A stretch of DNA of 64,000 nt, taken from Streptomyces griseus. Its GTDB lineage: Bacteria; Actinomycetota; Actinomycetes; Streptomycetales; Streptomycetaceae. The position numbers and the translations under genes were made by a program. The notes beneath the pieces are model-generated. The model saw only the letters and a list, made by a program, of their open reading frames with translations, made no database searches and was not told the DNA's origin. Location: positions 129,345 to 193,344 of the forward strand of contig NZ_MDKB01000001.1 in NCBI RefSeq assembly GCF_001715295.1. The letters are read 5' to 3'. Below are positions 1 to 9,474 of the stretch, one piece after another (within the stretch, counting starts at the first letter, position 1; every line of letters begins with the position of its first letter).

Positions 1-2
1 GG

Positions 3-1073
3 GTACCCGGTCTCGAGGCGAGGATTGCGGAACTGACCCCCGCCGACCGCAACTGCGTCTTCCTGATCGACGGGCTCGGCTGGGAGCAGATCAAGGCACA
101 CCCCGACGAGGCGCCGTTCCTGCACTCCCTGCTCCCGACCTCGCGCGGCGGCACCGGCCGGCCGGTCACGGCGGGCTTCCCGTCCACGACGGCCACCTCG
201 CTCGCCTCGGTCGGCACGGGTCTGCCCCCGGGTGAGCACGGTCTTCCCGGCTACACCGTCCGCAACCCGGAGACGGGCGAGCTGATGAACCAGCTCCGCT
301 GGAAGCCGTGGACCGCGCCCAAGGTCTGGCAGCCGCACCCCACCGTCTTCCGGCTCGCCGACGCGGCGGGCGTGCGCACGGCTCAGGTCTCCGCCCCGTC
401 CTTCGAGCAGACCCCGCTCACCAAGGTCGCGCTCAGCGGCGGCTCGTTCGTCGGCCGGCTCTCCGGCGAGGAGCGGATGGACGTCGCGGCCGAGCGGCTC
501 GGCGCGGGCGACAGGTCCCTCGTCTACACGTACTACAGCGAGGTCGACGGCAAGGGCCACCGCTTCGGCATCGACTCCGACGCCTGGCGGGGCCAGTTGA
601 TGTACGTCGACGGGCTCGCCCAGCGCCTCGCCGAACAGCTCCCGCCCCGTTCGGCGCTCTACATCACCGCCGACCACGGCATGATCGACATCCCGTTCGA
701 CGAGCAGTCACGGATCGACTTCGACGAGGACTGGGAGCTGCGGGCCGGCGTCGCCCTGCTCGGCGGGGAAGGCCGCGCCCGGCACGTCTACGCGGTCCCC
801 GGGGCCGAGGCCGATGTACTGACGGTCTGGCGAGAGGTGCTCGGCGAGCAGTTCTGGGTGGCGAGCCGGGACGAGGCCGTCGCGGCGGGCTGGTTCGGTC
901 CGCGCGTGGACGAGCGGGTGTACGGCAGGATCGGCGACGTCGTCGCGGCCGCTCACGACGACGTGGTGATCACCGCCTCGGTGCACGAGCCCCACGAGTC
1001 GGCCATGGCAGGCATGCACGGCTCGCTGACAGCCGTGGAACAACTGGTTCCGCTCCTCGAAGTACGCTCGTAG
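3..1073 (+). CDS. Alkaline-phosphatase-superfamily phosphodiesterase (5' partial)
   Basis: The reading frame is open from the first bases of the window, so the N-terminus is missing; the first internal Met (base 285) is not the real start. The visible protein belongs to the type I phosphodiesterase/nucleotide pyrophosphatase branch of the alkaline phosphatase superfamily. Metal and nucleophile motifs are all present: LIDGLGW (first metal Asp), FPSTTATS (nucleophile Thr), VDGKGHRFG (Asp and His), ADHGM (Asp-His) and a late GMHGSL His. These enzymes hydrolyse phosphodiester or pyrophosphate bonds; the substrate cannot be read from sequence. Thymidine kinase follows in the same direction after about 80 bases. 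Confidence 0.85.
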   Translation, partial: VPGLEARIAELTPADRNCVFLIDGLGWEQIKAHPDEAPFLHSLLPTSRGGTGRPVTAGFPSTTATSLASVGTGLPPGEHGLPGYTVRNPETGELMNQLRWKPWTAPKVWQPHPTVFRLADAAGVRTAQVSAPSFEQTPLTKVALSGGSFVGRLSGEERMDVAAERLGAGDRSLVYTYYSEVDGKGHRFGIDSDAWRGQLMYVDGLAQRLAEQLPPRSALYITADHGMIDIPFDEQSRIDFDEDWELRAGVALLGGEGRARHVYAVPGAEADVLTVWREVLGEQFWVASRDEAVAAGWFGPRVDERVYGRIGDVVAAAHDDVVITASVHEPHESAMAGMHGSLTAVEQLVPLLEVRS

Positions 1074-1155
1074 CCCACCTTCCCGCAGGCGGCGGCCCGC
1101 TCGGACCCTCTCCTCGCAACGCCCCCGCATCCCACCGAAAGGCGCCCGACTTCTC

Positions 1156-1806
1156 ATGCCCGAGCTTGTGTTCTTCTCCGGAACGATGGACTGCGGAAAG
1201 AGCACGCTGGCGCTCCAGATCGGGCACAACCGGTCGGCGCGAGGGCTCCAGGGAGTGATCTTCACGCGTGACGACCGGGCCGGTGAGGGCAAGTTGTCCT
1301 CGCGGCTGGGGCTGGTGACGGAGGCCGTCGAGGCGGACGAGGGCATGGACCTGTACGCCTACCTGGTCGCTCAGCTGACCAAGGGCGGCAGGGTCGACTA
1401 CGTGATCGTCGACGAGGCGCAGTTCATGGCCCCGGCTCAGATCGATCAGCTGGCCCGTGTCGTGGACGACTTGGAGATGGACGTCTTCGCTTTCGGCATC
1501 ACGACGGACTTCCGCACGCGGTTGTTCCCCGGTTCGCAGCGACTGATCGAGCTCGCCGACCGGATCGAGCAGCTCCAGGTCGAGGCGCTCTGCTGGTGCG
1601 GTTCCCGCGCCACGCACAACGCGCGAACCGTGGACGGCGAGATGGTCGTCGAGGGGGCACAGGTGGTGGTCGGTGACGTGAACCGGCCGATGGGTGAGGT
1701 CGGGTACGAGGTTCTCTGCCGCCGCCATCACAGGCGTCGTATGACCGCCGCCTCCGCTCGCGTGGGCGCTCTGTCCCCGGATGTCCTGCCCGTCTCCTCC
1801 GCCTGA
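1156..1806 (+). CDS. tdk: Thymidine kinase
   Basis: ATP-dependent phosphorylation of thymidine to dTMP (pyrimidine salvage, cytosol). The 216-aa protein has the type II TK layout: P-loop GTMDCGKST near residue 9, a DEAQF Walker-B/lid motif (YVIVDEAQF), the FGITTDFR segment, and a zinc-binding lasso with CWCG and a later C-x2-H (LCRRHH). The length is a little above the usual 190-200 aa because of a Ser/Ala-rich tail. The start ATG has only a weak purine-rich leader (GAAAGG). It lies downstream of the phosphodiesterase and may be cotranscribed with it. Confidence 0.9.
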   Translation: MPELVFFSGTMDCGKSTLALQIGHNRSARGLQGVIFTRDDRAGEGKLSSRLGLVTEAVEADEGMDLYAYLVAQLTKGGRVDYVIVDEAQFMAPAQIDQLARVVDDLEMDVFAFGITTDFRTRLFPGSQRLIELADRIEQLQVEALCWCGSRATHNARTVDGEMVVEGAQVVVGDVNRPMGEVGYEVLCRRHHRRRMTAASARVGALSPDVLPVSSA

Positions 1807-2061
1807 CGCCCGGGCCCACGCAAAGTCGCACCACGGGGTGGAGTTCCGCTTCGGTGCGTGAACCCCACCAGGGTGCGGTGGGGGAGCTGATCCCGGTGTG
1901 GGAACGGCGACGCCGAGGCCCTTCGGCCCACCGATCCGCTCAGGACCCACGACAGCGAGCCCGTCCCGCGTGACCGCAACGCGAAGGCCCCTCGAATCCC
2001 GTCAGGGTTCCCGCACCGGGCCGGGAGCCGGGGGAGGGGAGCAAGGAATCTGCGGCGGGCC

Positions 2062-2838
2062 TCAGTGCGCGGCCGACCGCTGGATCGTGAACACAGCGCC
2101 CTCCGGGTCCGCGACCGTGGCCAGCCTGCCGTTCGAGGTGTTCCGCGGCGGCTGCAGCACGCGCCCGCCCAGCTCGACCACGCGCGCCGCGGATTCGTCC
2201 GTGTCGGCCACCTCGAAGTAGGTCATCCAGTGCGGTCCCCGGTCGCGCGGCAGGGCGTGGCCCACCCCGTGCAGGGCCGCCACCGGCCGGCCCTCCAGGG
2301 ACAGCGTCTGGTAGTCGAAGTCCGCCGAGACCACGGCCTCCGCCTCGAAACCGAACACCACCTGGTAGAACTTGGCGACCGACGAGGTCTCGCGGGTGAT
2401 CAGTTCGTTCCAGACCGGGGTACCCGGGGCACCCGTCAGGGCCGTACCCAGGTGCTCGGCGGCCTGCCAGACACCGAAGACCGCCCCGCCCGGGTCCGAG
2501 ACGATCGCGAGCCGGCCGGCGCGGCCGGCGTCCAGCGGCCCGACCGCCACCGTCCCGCCGCAGGAACGGACGGCCTCGGTGGTCGCGTCCGCGTCGTCCG
2601 TGGCGAGATAGGTCGTCCAGGCGATCGGGAGATGCCGGTCCGGAGGCAACTGGCCGATGCCCGCGACCTCCTTTCCGTGCAGCAGGGCCCGGACGTACGG
2701 CCCCAGCTCGTCCGGCCCCGGCCGGAACTCCCAGCCGAACAGCCGGGCGTAGAACTCCTGGGTCGCGGCCAGGCCGTGCACGATCAGACTCACCCAGCAC
2801 GGTGCTCCTGGCACGCGCCGGGCGGCAGCCTCGGTCAT
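2062..2838 (-). CDS. Two-domain VOC (glyoxalase/bleomycin-resistance) family protein
   Basis: 258 aa, two tandem VOC folds. Each repeat carries the family pattern: PCWVSLIVHG...FYARLFGWEF in the first half and WNELITR...FYQVVFGFE in the second, each ending in a DPEGA or DPGGA strand (SDPGGAVFGVWQ, ADPEGAVFTIQ). The start chosen (MTEAAARR) has GGGGAGAGACGAAG immediately upstream; the frame stays open further upstream but without a ribosome site. Such tandem VOC proteins include antibiotic-binding proteins and dioxygenase-like enzymes; the role here is unknown. It converges with thymidine kinase. Confidence 0.8.
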   Translation of the reverse strand: MTEAAARRVPGAPCWVSLIVHGLAATQEFYARLFGWEFRPGPDELGPYVRALLHGKEVAGIGQLPPDRHLPIAWTTYLATDDADATTEAVRSCGGTVAVGPLDAGRAGRLAIVSDPGGAVFGVWQAAEHLGTALTGAPGTPVWNELITRETSSVAKFYQVVFGFEAEAVVSADFDYQTLSLEGRPVAALHGVGHALPRDRGPHWMTYFEVADTDESAARVVELGGRVLQPPRNTSNGRLATVADPEGAVFTIQRSAAH

Positions 2839-3080
2839 CTTCGTCTCTCCCCTCGTACCCCCGCGATCGCCGTACGGAGGAACGCGCGCCGATGCGCGCT
2901 CCCACGGTACGGATCCGGGCGCGTACGCTCCGTGCAGATGCTCGCACCACCGAGCCTCCCAGACACCCCGGCCGCGCCGCGTTTCGGGGTACCGGTCGTC
3001 AGGAGGCCCGTTTTGACGCGGTACGTCCCTGGCGGATCCGTGTCCGGTACCGCACCGAGAGGTGGGAGTCCTGCGCGAAG

Positions 3081-3917
3081 ATGGCATCCATGAAGCCCAT
3101 CATCACCGCATCCGAATACGTGAGCGAATCGACAGGCCCGCGGCCGCCGGTGCTCCTCGACGTCCGCTGGCAACTCGGCGGCCCGCACGGCCGCGAGGAC
3201 TACGAGGCCGGACACATCTCCGGAGCCGTCTTCGTCGATCTCGACGCGGAGCTAGCGGGCCCGGCGGGCAGCGGCGGCCGGCACCCCCTGCCGGACCCGG
3301 AGGACTTCGGGGCCGTGATGCGGCGGGCCGGGGTCTCCCAGGGCACGCCGGTGGTCGTCTACGACGGCGGACAGGGCTGGGCGGCGGCACGCGCGTGGTG
3401 GCTGCTGCGCTGGGCGGGGCACGCCGACGTCCGGTTGCTCGACGGCGGCCTCGCCGCCTGGACCGGTGAGCTCAGCAGCGAGACACCGGACCCCGCTCCC
3501 GGTGACTTCCGGCCCGAACCGGGCGCGCTTCCGCTGCTGGACGCGGACGGTGCCGCCGCACTCGCCCACTCCGGTCTGCTGCTCGACGCGCGGGCCCCCG
3601 AGCGCTACCGAGGAGACGTGGAGCCCATCGACCGCGTCGGCGGTCACATCCCCGGGGCGGTCTGCGCACCCACCGCCGGTAACGTCGCCGAGGACGGGCG
3701 CTTCCTCTCCGCCGCGGCCCTGGCCTCCCGTTTCGCGGCCCTGGGGGCCGACGGGAAGGCCGAGGTCGGCGTCTACTGCGGCTCGGGCGTCTCGGGCGCG
3801 CACGAGGTGCTGGCGCTGGAGATCGCCGGACAGCGGGCGGCCCTGTACGCAGGCTCCTGGTCCGAGTGGTCCGCGGACGAGTCCCGGCCCGTCGCCACGG
3901 GGCCGGACCCCCGCTGA
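3081..3917 (+). CDS. Rhodanese-type sulfurtransferase
   Basis: About 278 aa, two rhodanese domains as in SseA/thiosulfate and 3-mercaptopyruvate sulfurtransferases. The N-terminal domain is inactive (no Cys in the loop at VVVYDGGQG). The C-terminal domain has the catalytic loop YCGSGVSG; the hallmark RYRGDVEPID segment, substrate-side arginines and HIPGAV are present. CGSGVSGA resembles the six-residue active-site loop of this family, which transfers sulfane sulfur to thiols or cyanide. Two nearby ATGs (3081 and 3090) are possible; GGTGGGAG upstream fits the first better. A strong hairpin follows. Confidence 0.82.
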   Translation: MASMKPIITASEYVSESTGPRPPVLLDVRWQLGGPHGREDYEAGHISGAVFVDLDAELAGPAGSGGRHPLPDPEDFGAVMRRAGVSQGTPVVVYDGGQGWAAARAWWLLRWAGHADVRLLDGGLAAWTGELSSETPDPAPGDFRPEPGALPLLDADGAAALAHSGLLLDARAPERYRGDVEPIDRVGGHIPGAVCAPTAGNVAEDGRFLSAAALASRFAALGADGKAEVGVYCGSGVSGAHEVLALEIAGQRAALYAGSWSEWSADESRPVATGPDPR

Positions 3918-3926
3918 CCCCCCGCA

Positions 3927-3990
3927 CCGCACGGCACGACGAGGGGCCCGCACGCAGAACGGCGTGCGGGCCCCTCGTCGTGCCGTGCGG
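3927..3990. terminator. Bidirectional hairpin terminator
   Basis: Perfect 29-bp inverted repeat (3927-3955 with 3962-3990) around a 6-base loop (AGAACG), located between the convergent rhodanese and sepH genes. The stem is very GC-rich and lacks a U-run, as is usual for Streptomyces terminators. Confidence 0.85.
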
Positions 3991-4039
3991 GAGGGCGGGG
4001 AGCCGCTTCCGGGGCCTGCCGGTCCCGGTCCCGCAGGCC

Positions 4040-5098
4040 TCAGTCCTGCTTCTTCCTGCGGGTCCCGAAGACGATCTCGTCCCAGCTGGGCACTGCGGCG
4101 CGGCGGCCCGGACGGACCCCGTCCGCCTCGGCCTGCCGGTCGGTCGTCCCCGTCAGCCGGTCGCGGTGGCCGGCCACCGCACGCGGCATCAGCACGTCGG
4201 CGTAGGCCGAACCCGCGCCGGCGGAGGCCGCGGCCGCCGGGGGCTCGTCGGCCTCGGGCTCCTGGGACGCGGGCTCGATCGTCGGCGGCTCCGGCTGGGA
4301 CGGCCGCTCCGGCACGACCATGTCCCCGCGGAAGCTCGGCACCGCCTCCAGCAGACTGGTCAGCGAGTCGCGCTCACCGGCCGACACGCCGCCGACCCGC
4401 TCCCCGGGCTCCTGCGGTGGCACCGGCCGCTCGATCTGGCGGTCGAGCGCGCGGTCCAGCGGCCGGTCGCGCGGCAGCCGGGCGATCCGGGGCACGAACG
4501 GGAAGCTCGGTTCCGGAGCGGCCACGTCGTCGCTCTCGCCGATCAGCGAGCGCGCCTCCTCGTCCACGGCCTGGACGAGCCGCCGCGGCGGGTCGTAGGT
4601 CCAGCTCGCCGAGTGGGGCTCGCCCGCGACGCGGTAGACCAGGAGGACCTCCCAGGTGCCGTCGTCGCGGCGCCAGGAGTCCCACTGGACGGTCTCCCGG
4701 TCGGCGCCGCGCAGCAGCAGCCGCTCCTGCACCGCCTCGCCGAGCTGCGGACCGGTGTTCTCGCCGGGCCGGCGCACCGGTGTCTTCCGGGCCCGTTCGG
4801 CCATGAACGCGCGCTCGGCGAGCACGGGTCCCTCGAAGCGGCGCACGCGGTCCACCGGGATCCCGGCGAACTGGGCGACCTCCTCGGCGGAGGCACCGGC
4901 TCGTATGCGGGCCTGGATGTCACGCGGCCGGAGGTGGCTCTCCACCTCGATCTCGATCTGGCCGAGCCTGGCGCGGTCATTGCGTACGGCGGCGCGGAGC
5001 CGCTCGTCGATCGGAAGCGTGTACTCCGTGCTGTCCGCAGCTTTGAGCACCAGTCGTGTGCCGTCGTTCGAGACGGCCACGACACGCAGTTCGGGCAT
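4040..5098 (-). CDS. sepH: Septation protein SepH (DUF3071)
   Basis: 352 aa. The N-terminal 160 residues match the SepH/DUF3071 domain: MPELRVVAVSNDGTRLVLKA, then RPRDIQARIRAGASAEEVA with a helix-turn-helix-like segment (EVAQFAGIPVDRVRRFEGPVLAERA). Known family members bind FtsZ and promote Z-ring assembly in sporulating actinobacteria. The C-terminal half is a disordered Pro/Glu/Arg-rich linker ending in a basic tail (EIVFGTRRKKQD), the usual SepH layout. The start is supported by GGGAGG placed 5 bases before ATG. It is transcribed away from the 5595 membrane protein and shares a nearly 500-base divergent region with it. Confidence 0.9.
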   Translation of the reverse strand: MPELRVVAVSNDGTRLVLKAADSTEYTLPIDERLRAAVRNDRARLGQIEIEVESHLRPRDIQARIRAGASAEEVAQFAGIPVDRVRRFEGPVLAERAFMAERARKTPVRRPGENTGPQLGEAVQERLLLRGADRETVQWDSWRRDDGTWEVLLVYRVAGEPHSASWTYDPPRRLVQAVDEEARSLIGESDDVAAPEPSFPFVPRIARLPRDRPLDRALDRQIERPVPPQEPGERVGGVSAGERDSLTSLLEAVPSFRGDMVVPERPSQPEPPTIEPASQEPEADEPPAAAASAGAGSAYADVLMPRAVAGHRDRLTGTTDRQAEADGVRPGRRAAVPSWDEIVFGTRRKKQD

Positions 5099-5594
5099 GG
5101 GAACCTCCCGGGTGGTGCCTGCCGACGTCACGTGCGTCGCTGCTTCCGCTAGTCGAGTGTGACCTGCCCGGGTTCAGCCTGCCACAACCTTGCCAAGTTC
5201 CCCGGCGTGTCGGGCCTTGGCCCTGGATCGACGCGGTGGCACGGTTACCTGTTCGCCACCCACAGCGACCTGGTGGTCGCTCCGTGTGGCGGGCGCCCGT
5301 GCGATGCCGCGGCGCCGCCGGTTCGAGTGCCGTCTCAGGCCTCTCCCGTAAGTCCCGGATACCCATGCGGGAGTCCGGCCCCAGGGCTCGCCACAGTACT
5401 CCATTCGGGCCACGCGGGTGGACCGGCGCGCCGCCGGACTTCTCGGCGGGTGCGGGAGTCGTTCTGCCCCGTTGACCGCGATATGCGCTCCACGCGTGTG
5501 TTGTTTCACAGAACCTCCAGTACCGGAACTATTCGCTTCGCTCATATGTCCCTTCCTGGTGCAAGGTGGGGTGGTTGTCGAGCAAGGGCTGGTA
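5099..5594. other. Divergent intergenic region, no gene seen
   Basis: About 496 bases between the divergent sepH and membrane-protein genes. I find no ORF with credible coding bias, no RNA gene and no clear hairpin. It must contain both promoters but I cannot assign -10/-35 boxes. Confidence 0.5.
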
Positions 5595-6722
5595 ATGGTT
5601 CAGAAGCCGCAAAGTGGCGCGGAACCCGAGGAGAGGCGCATCGATCTGAGTCTGCCGCAGGTCGCGGGCAGCGCCGTGGCGGCGGTCGCGGCAGCGGTGA
5701 TGGCATCCCAGCTGGGTGTGTACGGGACGATCGCCGGCGCCGGTGTGATGAGTGTCGTGGCGACCTGCGGAGGCTCGGTCTTCCAGCACTTCTTCCGTCG
5801 CACGGGGGAGCAGATCCGCGAAGTCACCGTCCACGTCAAGCAGCCGGGGGGCCGTCAGGTGACGGTCCGCACGCGTGACACGACTCCCGCCGCCGCCAAG
5901 CCGCGGGACGACGCCACGACCGTACTGCGCAGGGCGCGGCCCGAGCCGGACCGTACGCCGCCGGTCACGAACGACCCGGAGCGTACCCAGCTGCTCGGGG
6001 CCTTCGCCCCGGACCTGCCCGGCGCCGACCCGGAGCGCACCCGGTGGCTCCGGCAGGCCGACGCGGACCGCACGCGGCTCCTCCGGCAGACGGCTCCGGT
6101 CCGTCCCGGGCCGTCCGGACCGGCGGGCCGGGACCGTGCGCAGGGGGTCACGAACGACCCTGAGGCGACCGCGCTGTTCGGGCAGGCGGCCGAACCGTCC
6201 GACCTCTACTCCGAGGCGCACACCCACGGCACCCGCGTCCGCGGCTGGAAGCGTCCGGTTCTCGCGGCCGTCGCCGTGTTCGTCGTGGCGATGGGCGGGA
6301 TCACGGCCTACGAACTGGCCTCGGGCAACGACCTCAGCGGGGGCGGTGGCACGACCGTCGGTTCCGTGGTGCGTGGCGGCCACGGCTCCTCGGCGACCGA
6401 CCCGGCCCCCACGGGGAGCACCGGCCCGGAGCGGAGCACCGGCCCGGACGACCGCCGGCCCGGCGACGGCACCTCGTCCGCTCCCGGGACCGTCCCCGGT
6501 GACGGCCGGAGCCCGGCACCCGGCGCCGGTGACGGCGGCACGCCGACGACGGAGCCGGACCCGGTGCCCTCCGCCACCGGCGGCAGTTCGGCGCCGGAGC
6601 CCACCGGCTCCGCGGCGCCCACGGCCCCGGCCTCCCCGGACCCCGCTCCGTCCGACGGCACCCCGGCCGGAGGGGCCGGGACCACGGACGGGCAGGGGAG
6701 CGGTCAGGTCACCGGCGGGTAG
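5595..6722 (+). CDS. Membrane protein with disordered extracellular tail, unknown function
   Basis: I do not recognise a named family. 375 aa from the ATG at 5595 (AAGGG leader); GTG codons about 25 bases earlier are also possible. Residues about 20-60 form an Ala/Gly/Val-rich, glycine-zipper-like hydrophobic hairpin (GSAVAAVAAAVMASQLGVYG) ending in FQHFFRRTGEQ. The middle carries repeated TNDPE/DPERT-T-LL/ALFG units, then a single strong transmembrane helix (VLAAVAVFVVAMGGITAYEL) and a Gly/Pro/Thr/Ser-rich tail of about 130 residues typical of cell-wall-spanning linkers. The topology suggests cytoplasmic repeats and an external disordered tail. Confidence 0.7.
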   Translation: MVQKPQSGAEPEERRIDLSLPQVAGSAVAAVAAAVMASQLGVYGTIAGAGVMSVVATCGGSVFQHFFRRTGEQIREVTVHVKQPGGRQVTVRTRDTTPAAAKPRDDATTVLRRARPEPDRTPPVTNDPERTQLLGAFAPDLPGADPERTRWLRQADADRTRLLRQTAPVRPGPSGPAGRDRAQGVTNDPEATALFGQAAEPSDLYSEAHTHGTRVRGWKRPVLAAVAVFVVAMGGITAYELASGNDLSGGGGTTVGSVVRGGHGSSATDPAPTGSTGPERSTGPDDRRPGDGTSSAPGTVPGDGRSPAPGAGDGGTPTTEPDPVPSATGGSSAPEPTGSAAPTAPASPDPAPSDGTPAGGAGTTDGQGSGQVTGG

Positions 6723-6724
6723 AG

Positions 6725-6760
6725 GCCGGCCGGACGGACGGGGAAGCCGTCCGGGCCGGT
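6725..6760. terminator. Hairpin between convergent genes
   Basis: An imperfect GC-rich inverted repeat (CCGGCCGGACGG with CCGTCCGGGCCGG) begins 3 bases after the membrane-protein stop and before the convergent FAD oxidase. It is shorter and less perfect than the other terminators in this window. Confidence 0.45.
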
Positions 6761-6822
6761 ACGGCGCCCCGGGCGGGAGGGCGCCGACCGGATCGGGCGA
6801 GCGCCCCGGGCCACCGTCGGCA

Positions 6823-8145
6823 TCACTCCCCGAGCACGCGCCGCAGGTAGTCGTTGGCGAACAGCCGCCCGGGGTCCAGGCGGTCCCGCAGGGCGGTGAA
6901 CTCGCCGAACCGGGGATACGCCCCGGCCAGGTAGCCGGCGTCCCGGGTGTGGATCTTTCCCCAGTGCGGCCGGCCCGCGTAGCCGGTCATGATCCGCTCG
7001 ACGGCCGTGAAGTACGCCCGGTACGGGGCTCCCCGGTACTGGTGCACCGCGATGTACACGCTCTCCCGGCCCTCGGCCGTGGAGAGCGTGATGTCGTCCG
7101 CCGGAGCCGTGCGGACCTCCACAGGGAAGCCGACGCGCAGGGGTGAGCGCTCGACCATCGCCTTGACCTCGCGCAGGGCCTCGACCGCTGCCTCGCGGGG
7201 CAGGGCGTACTCCATCTCGACGAAGCGCACCCGACGGGGGCTGGTGAAGACCTTGTACGGAATGTCCGTGTACGTGCGGGCCGACAGGGCGCGGCTGGAG
7301 AGCTTCGCGAGGGCCGGGACGGCTCCGGGGACCGCCCGGCCGACCGAACAGGCGATCTGGAAGATCCCGTTGGAGAGGAACTCGTCCTCGATCCAGCCGC
7401 TGATCCGGCCGGGCGGGGCGGCCGGGCCCGCGCTGCGGTTGTTGCGCTTGGTGTTGCAGTTGCCGGTGTGCGGGAACCAGTAGAACTCGAAGTGTTCGTT
7501 CTCGGCGACGAGCTGCTGGAAATCGGCGGTGACCCGGTCGAAGGTCATCGGCTCCTCGCGGGCCGTCAGCAGGAAGACCGGCTCCACCGCGAAGGTCACC
7601 GCGGTGATCACGCCGAGCGCTCCCAGACCTGTCCGGGCGGCCGCGAACACGTCCGGATGGTCCGTGCGCGAACAGTGCAGCACCGTGCCGTCGGCGGTGA
7701 CCATCTCCAGGGCCCGGATCTGGGCCGCTACGGACGCCGAGTCGCGGCCGGTGCCGTGGGTGCCGGTGGAGACCGCCCCGGCCACCGTCTGCTCCATGAT
7801 GTCGCCCATGTTGGTCAGTGACAGCCCCTGGCGGGCGAGCGCGGTGTTCAGCAGCTTCAGCGGGGTGCCGGCCCCGGCCGTCACCGTCATGGTGGTCCGG
7901 TCGATCTCCCGGATGCCGGCCAGCAGGTCCGGGCGTACGAGGACCCCGTCGGTGGCCGCCGCCGCCGTGAACGAATGCCCCGTCCCGACCGGCTTGACCC
8001 GCAGACCGTCCTCGGACGCCCTGCGCACCATCGCGGCCAGCTCGTCCACGGAGGCGGGCGTGACCGCCCGTACCGGCCTGGCGGTGACGTTGCCCGCCCA
8101 GTTACGCCACGTGCTCGCCGTCGTCCGTGCGTAGGTCTCGGTCAT
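6823..8145 (-). CDS. FAD-linked D-arabinono-1,4-lactone oxidase family protein
   Basis: 440 aa. The N-terminal FAD_binding_4 (PCMH-type) domain shows WAGNVTARP, VKPVGTGHSF and GDIMEQTVAGAVSTGTHGTG; the His of GTGHSF is the usual covalent flavin site in this family. The C-terminal ALO domain ends with GRPHWGKIH and FGEFTALRDRLDPGRLFANDY, which are characteristic. Members oxidise aldonolactones or alditols. The start overlaps the 3' end of the upstream MFS gene by 44 bases, so the two are translationally coupled; this suggests a transporter-oxidase unit. Confidence 0.85.
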   Translation of the reverse strand: MTETYARTTASTWRNWAGNVTARPVRAVTPASVDELAAMVRRASEDGLRVKPVGTGHSFTAAAATDGVLVRPDLLAGIREIDRTTMTVTAGAGTPLKLLNTALARQGLSLTNMGDIMEQTVAGAVSTGTHGTGRDSASVAAQIRALEMVTADGTVLHCSRTDHPDVFAAARTGLGALGVITAVTFAVEPVFLLTAREEPMTFDRVTADFQQLVAENEHFEFYWFPHTGNCNTKRNNRSAGPAAPPGRISGWIEDEFLSNGIFQIACSVGRAVPGAVPALAKLSSRALSARTYTDIPYKVFTSPRRVRFVEMEYALPREAAVEALREVKAMVERSPLRVGFPVEVRTAPADDITLSTAEGRESVYIAVHQYRGAPYRAYFTAVERIMTGYAGRPHWGKIHTRDAGYLAGAYPRFGEFTALRDRLDPGRLFANDYLRRVLGE

Positions 8146-9349
8146 CTTCCCCGCGCCCTCCCGTAGGCACCGGCTCGGCGAGCCGGCGGTACCCCAGCAG
8201 TCCCACCGCGGCCGCGAGCGCTCCCGCCACGGCGGGCACCGCGTACCCCGCCCCGGTTCCGGCGGCGTCGACCACCCAGCCTGCGGCCGAGGAGCCGAGA
8301 GCCACTCCGACCGCGAGTCCGGTGCTGGTCCAGGTCATGCCCTCCGTCAGCCGGGTGCGCGGTACGTGCCGTTCGACGAGGGCCATGGTGGTCACCATCG
8401 TCGGTGCGACGGCGAGGCCCGCGACAAAGAGCGCCACGGCCAGGAACGGCAGACTCCCGGCCAGTTGGAGGGGGATCATACTCACGGCCATCGCGCACAC
8501 GCCCACCAGCCACCGGGTCGACGGCCTCCCCTTCAGGTGCAGCAGACCGAAGACCGTTCCGGCGAGGCAGGACCCGAGGGCGTAGACCGCCAGGACGAGG
8601 CCGGCCGCCGCCTTGTGGCCGCGCTCCTCCGTGAACGCCACCGTCACCACGTCCACCGCTCCGAAGATCGCACCGGTCGCGACGAAGGTGATCACGAGCA
8701 CCTGGAGGCCGGACGAGCGCAGCGCGGAACCGCCCGCGTGGTGGGCCTTCGGATGGGGCGCAGGCTCGGTGGCGCGCTGGGCCGTCAGCCAGAGGACGCC
8801 GGTCACCAGGAACACCGCGGCGAGCAGCGGACCGGCCTCCGGGAACCACGCGGTGGACAGGCCGATGGAGAGGATCGGCCCGAAGATGAAGCACACCTCG
8901 TCGACGATCGACTCCCAGGAGTACGCGGTGTGCAGCCGGCGCGGGGACCCCCGGTAGATCTCCGCCCAGCGGGCCCGCACCATCGAACCCATGCTCGGCA
9001 CCGCACCCGCGCCCACGGCGAAGACGAAGAGGGTCCAGTCCGGCAGCCGCTGCTGGACACAGACCAGGAGCCCCGTGAGAGCCGCCGCCGAGACCAGGGT
9101 GACCGGGCGCAGCACACGACGCTGCCCGTACCGGTCGACCAGCCGGGAGACCTGCGGCCCGATGACCGCCGCCGCCATGGCGAGCGTCGCGGACAGCGCG
9201 CCGGCGAGCCCGTAGCGGCCGGTCGTCTGCGACACCATCGTCACCACGCCGATGCCCGTCATGGACAGCGGCATCCGGCCGAGGAAGCCCGCCACCGAGA
9301 ATCCCAGGGCCCCGGGGGCGGCGAAGACGGCGCGGTAAGGGCTGGGCAC
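8102..9349 (-). CDS. MFS transporter
   Basis: 415 aa with about 12 predicted hydrophobic helices and the MFS loop signature between helices 2 and 3 ([18 protein letters not shown]). It starts at GTG with GGAG a few bases upstream. The segment [30 protein letters not shown] is typical of drug/sugar-efflux type MFS proteins. The substrate is unknown. Its 3' end overlaps the FAD oxidase gene, so the two are likely one operon. Confidence 0.8.
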   Translation of the reverse strand: MPSPYRAVFAAPGALGFSVAGFLGRMPLSMTGIGVVTMVSQTTGRYGLAGALSATLAMAAAVIGPQVSRLVDRYGQRRVLRPVTLVSAAALTGLLVCVQQRLPDWTLFVFAVGAGAVPSMGSMVRARWAEIYRGSPRRLHTAYSWESIVDEVCFIFGPILSIGLSTAWFPEAGPLLAAVFLVTGVLWLTAQRATEPAPHPKAHHAGGSALRSSGLQVLVITFVATGAIFGAVDVVTVAFTEERGHKAAAGLVLAVYALGSCLAGTVFGLLHLKGRPSTRWLVGVCAMAVSMIPLQLAGSLPFLAVALFVAGLAVAPTMVTTMALVERHVPRTRLTEGMTWTSTGLAVGVALGSSAAGWVVDAAGTGAGYAVPAVAGALAAAVGLLGYRRLAEPVPTGGRGEDDRDLRTDDGEHVA

Positions 9350-9474
9350 GAGGAGCTCCGGGAAAGCCTGTCAGGGGTGTCGATGCTCGGCACAGCTTAC
9401 GGGTGCGGGTGGCTCCAGGGGCCGGAAGGGCGTCGGCTGTCGCGCCGGCCGATGCGGGTGGCAGGATCGGGTCC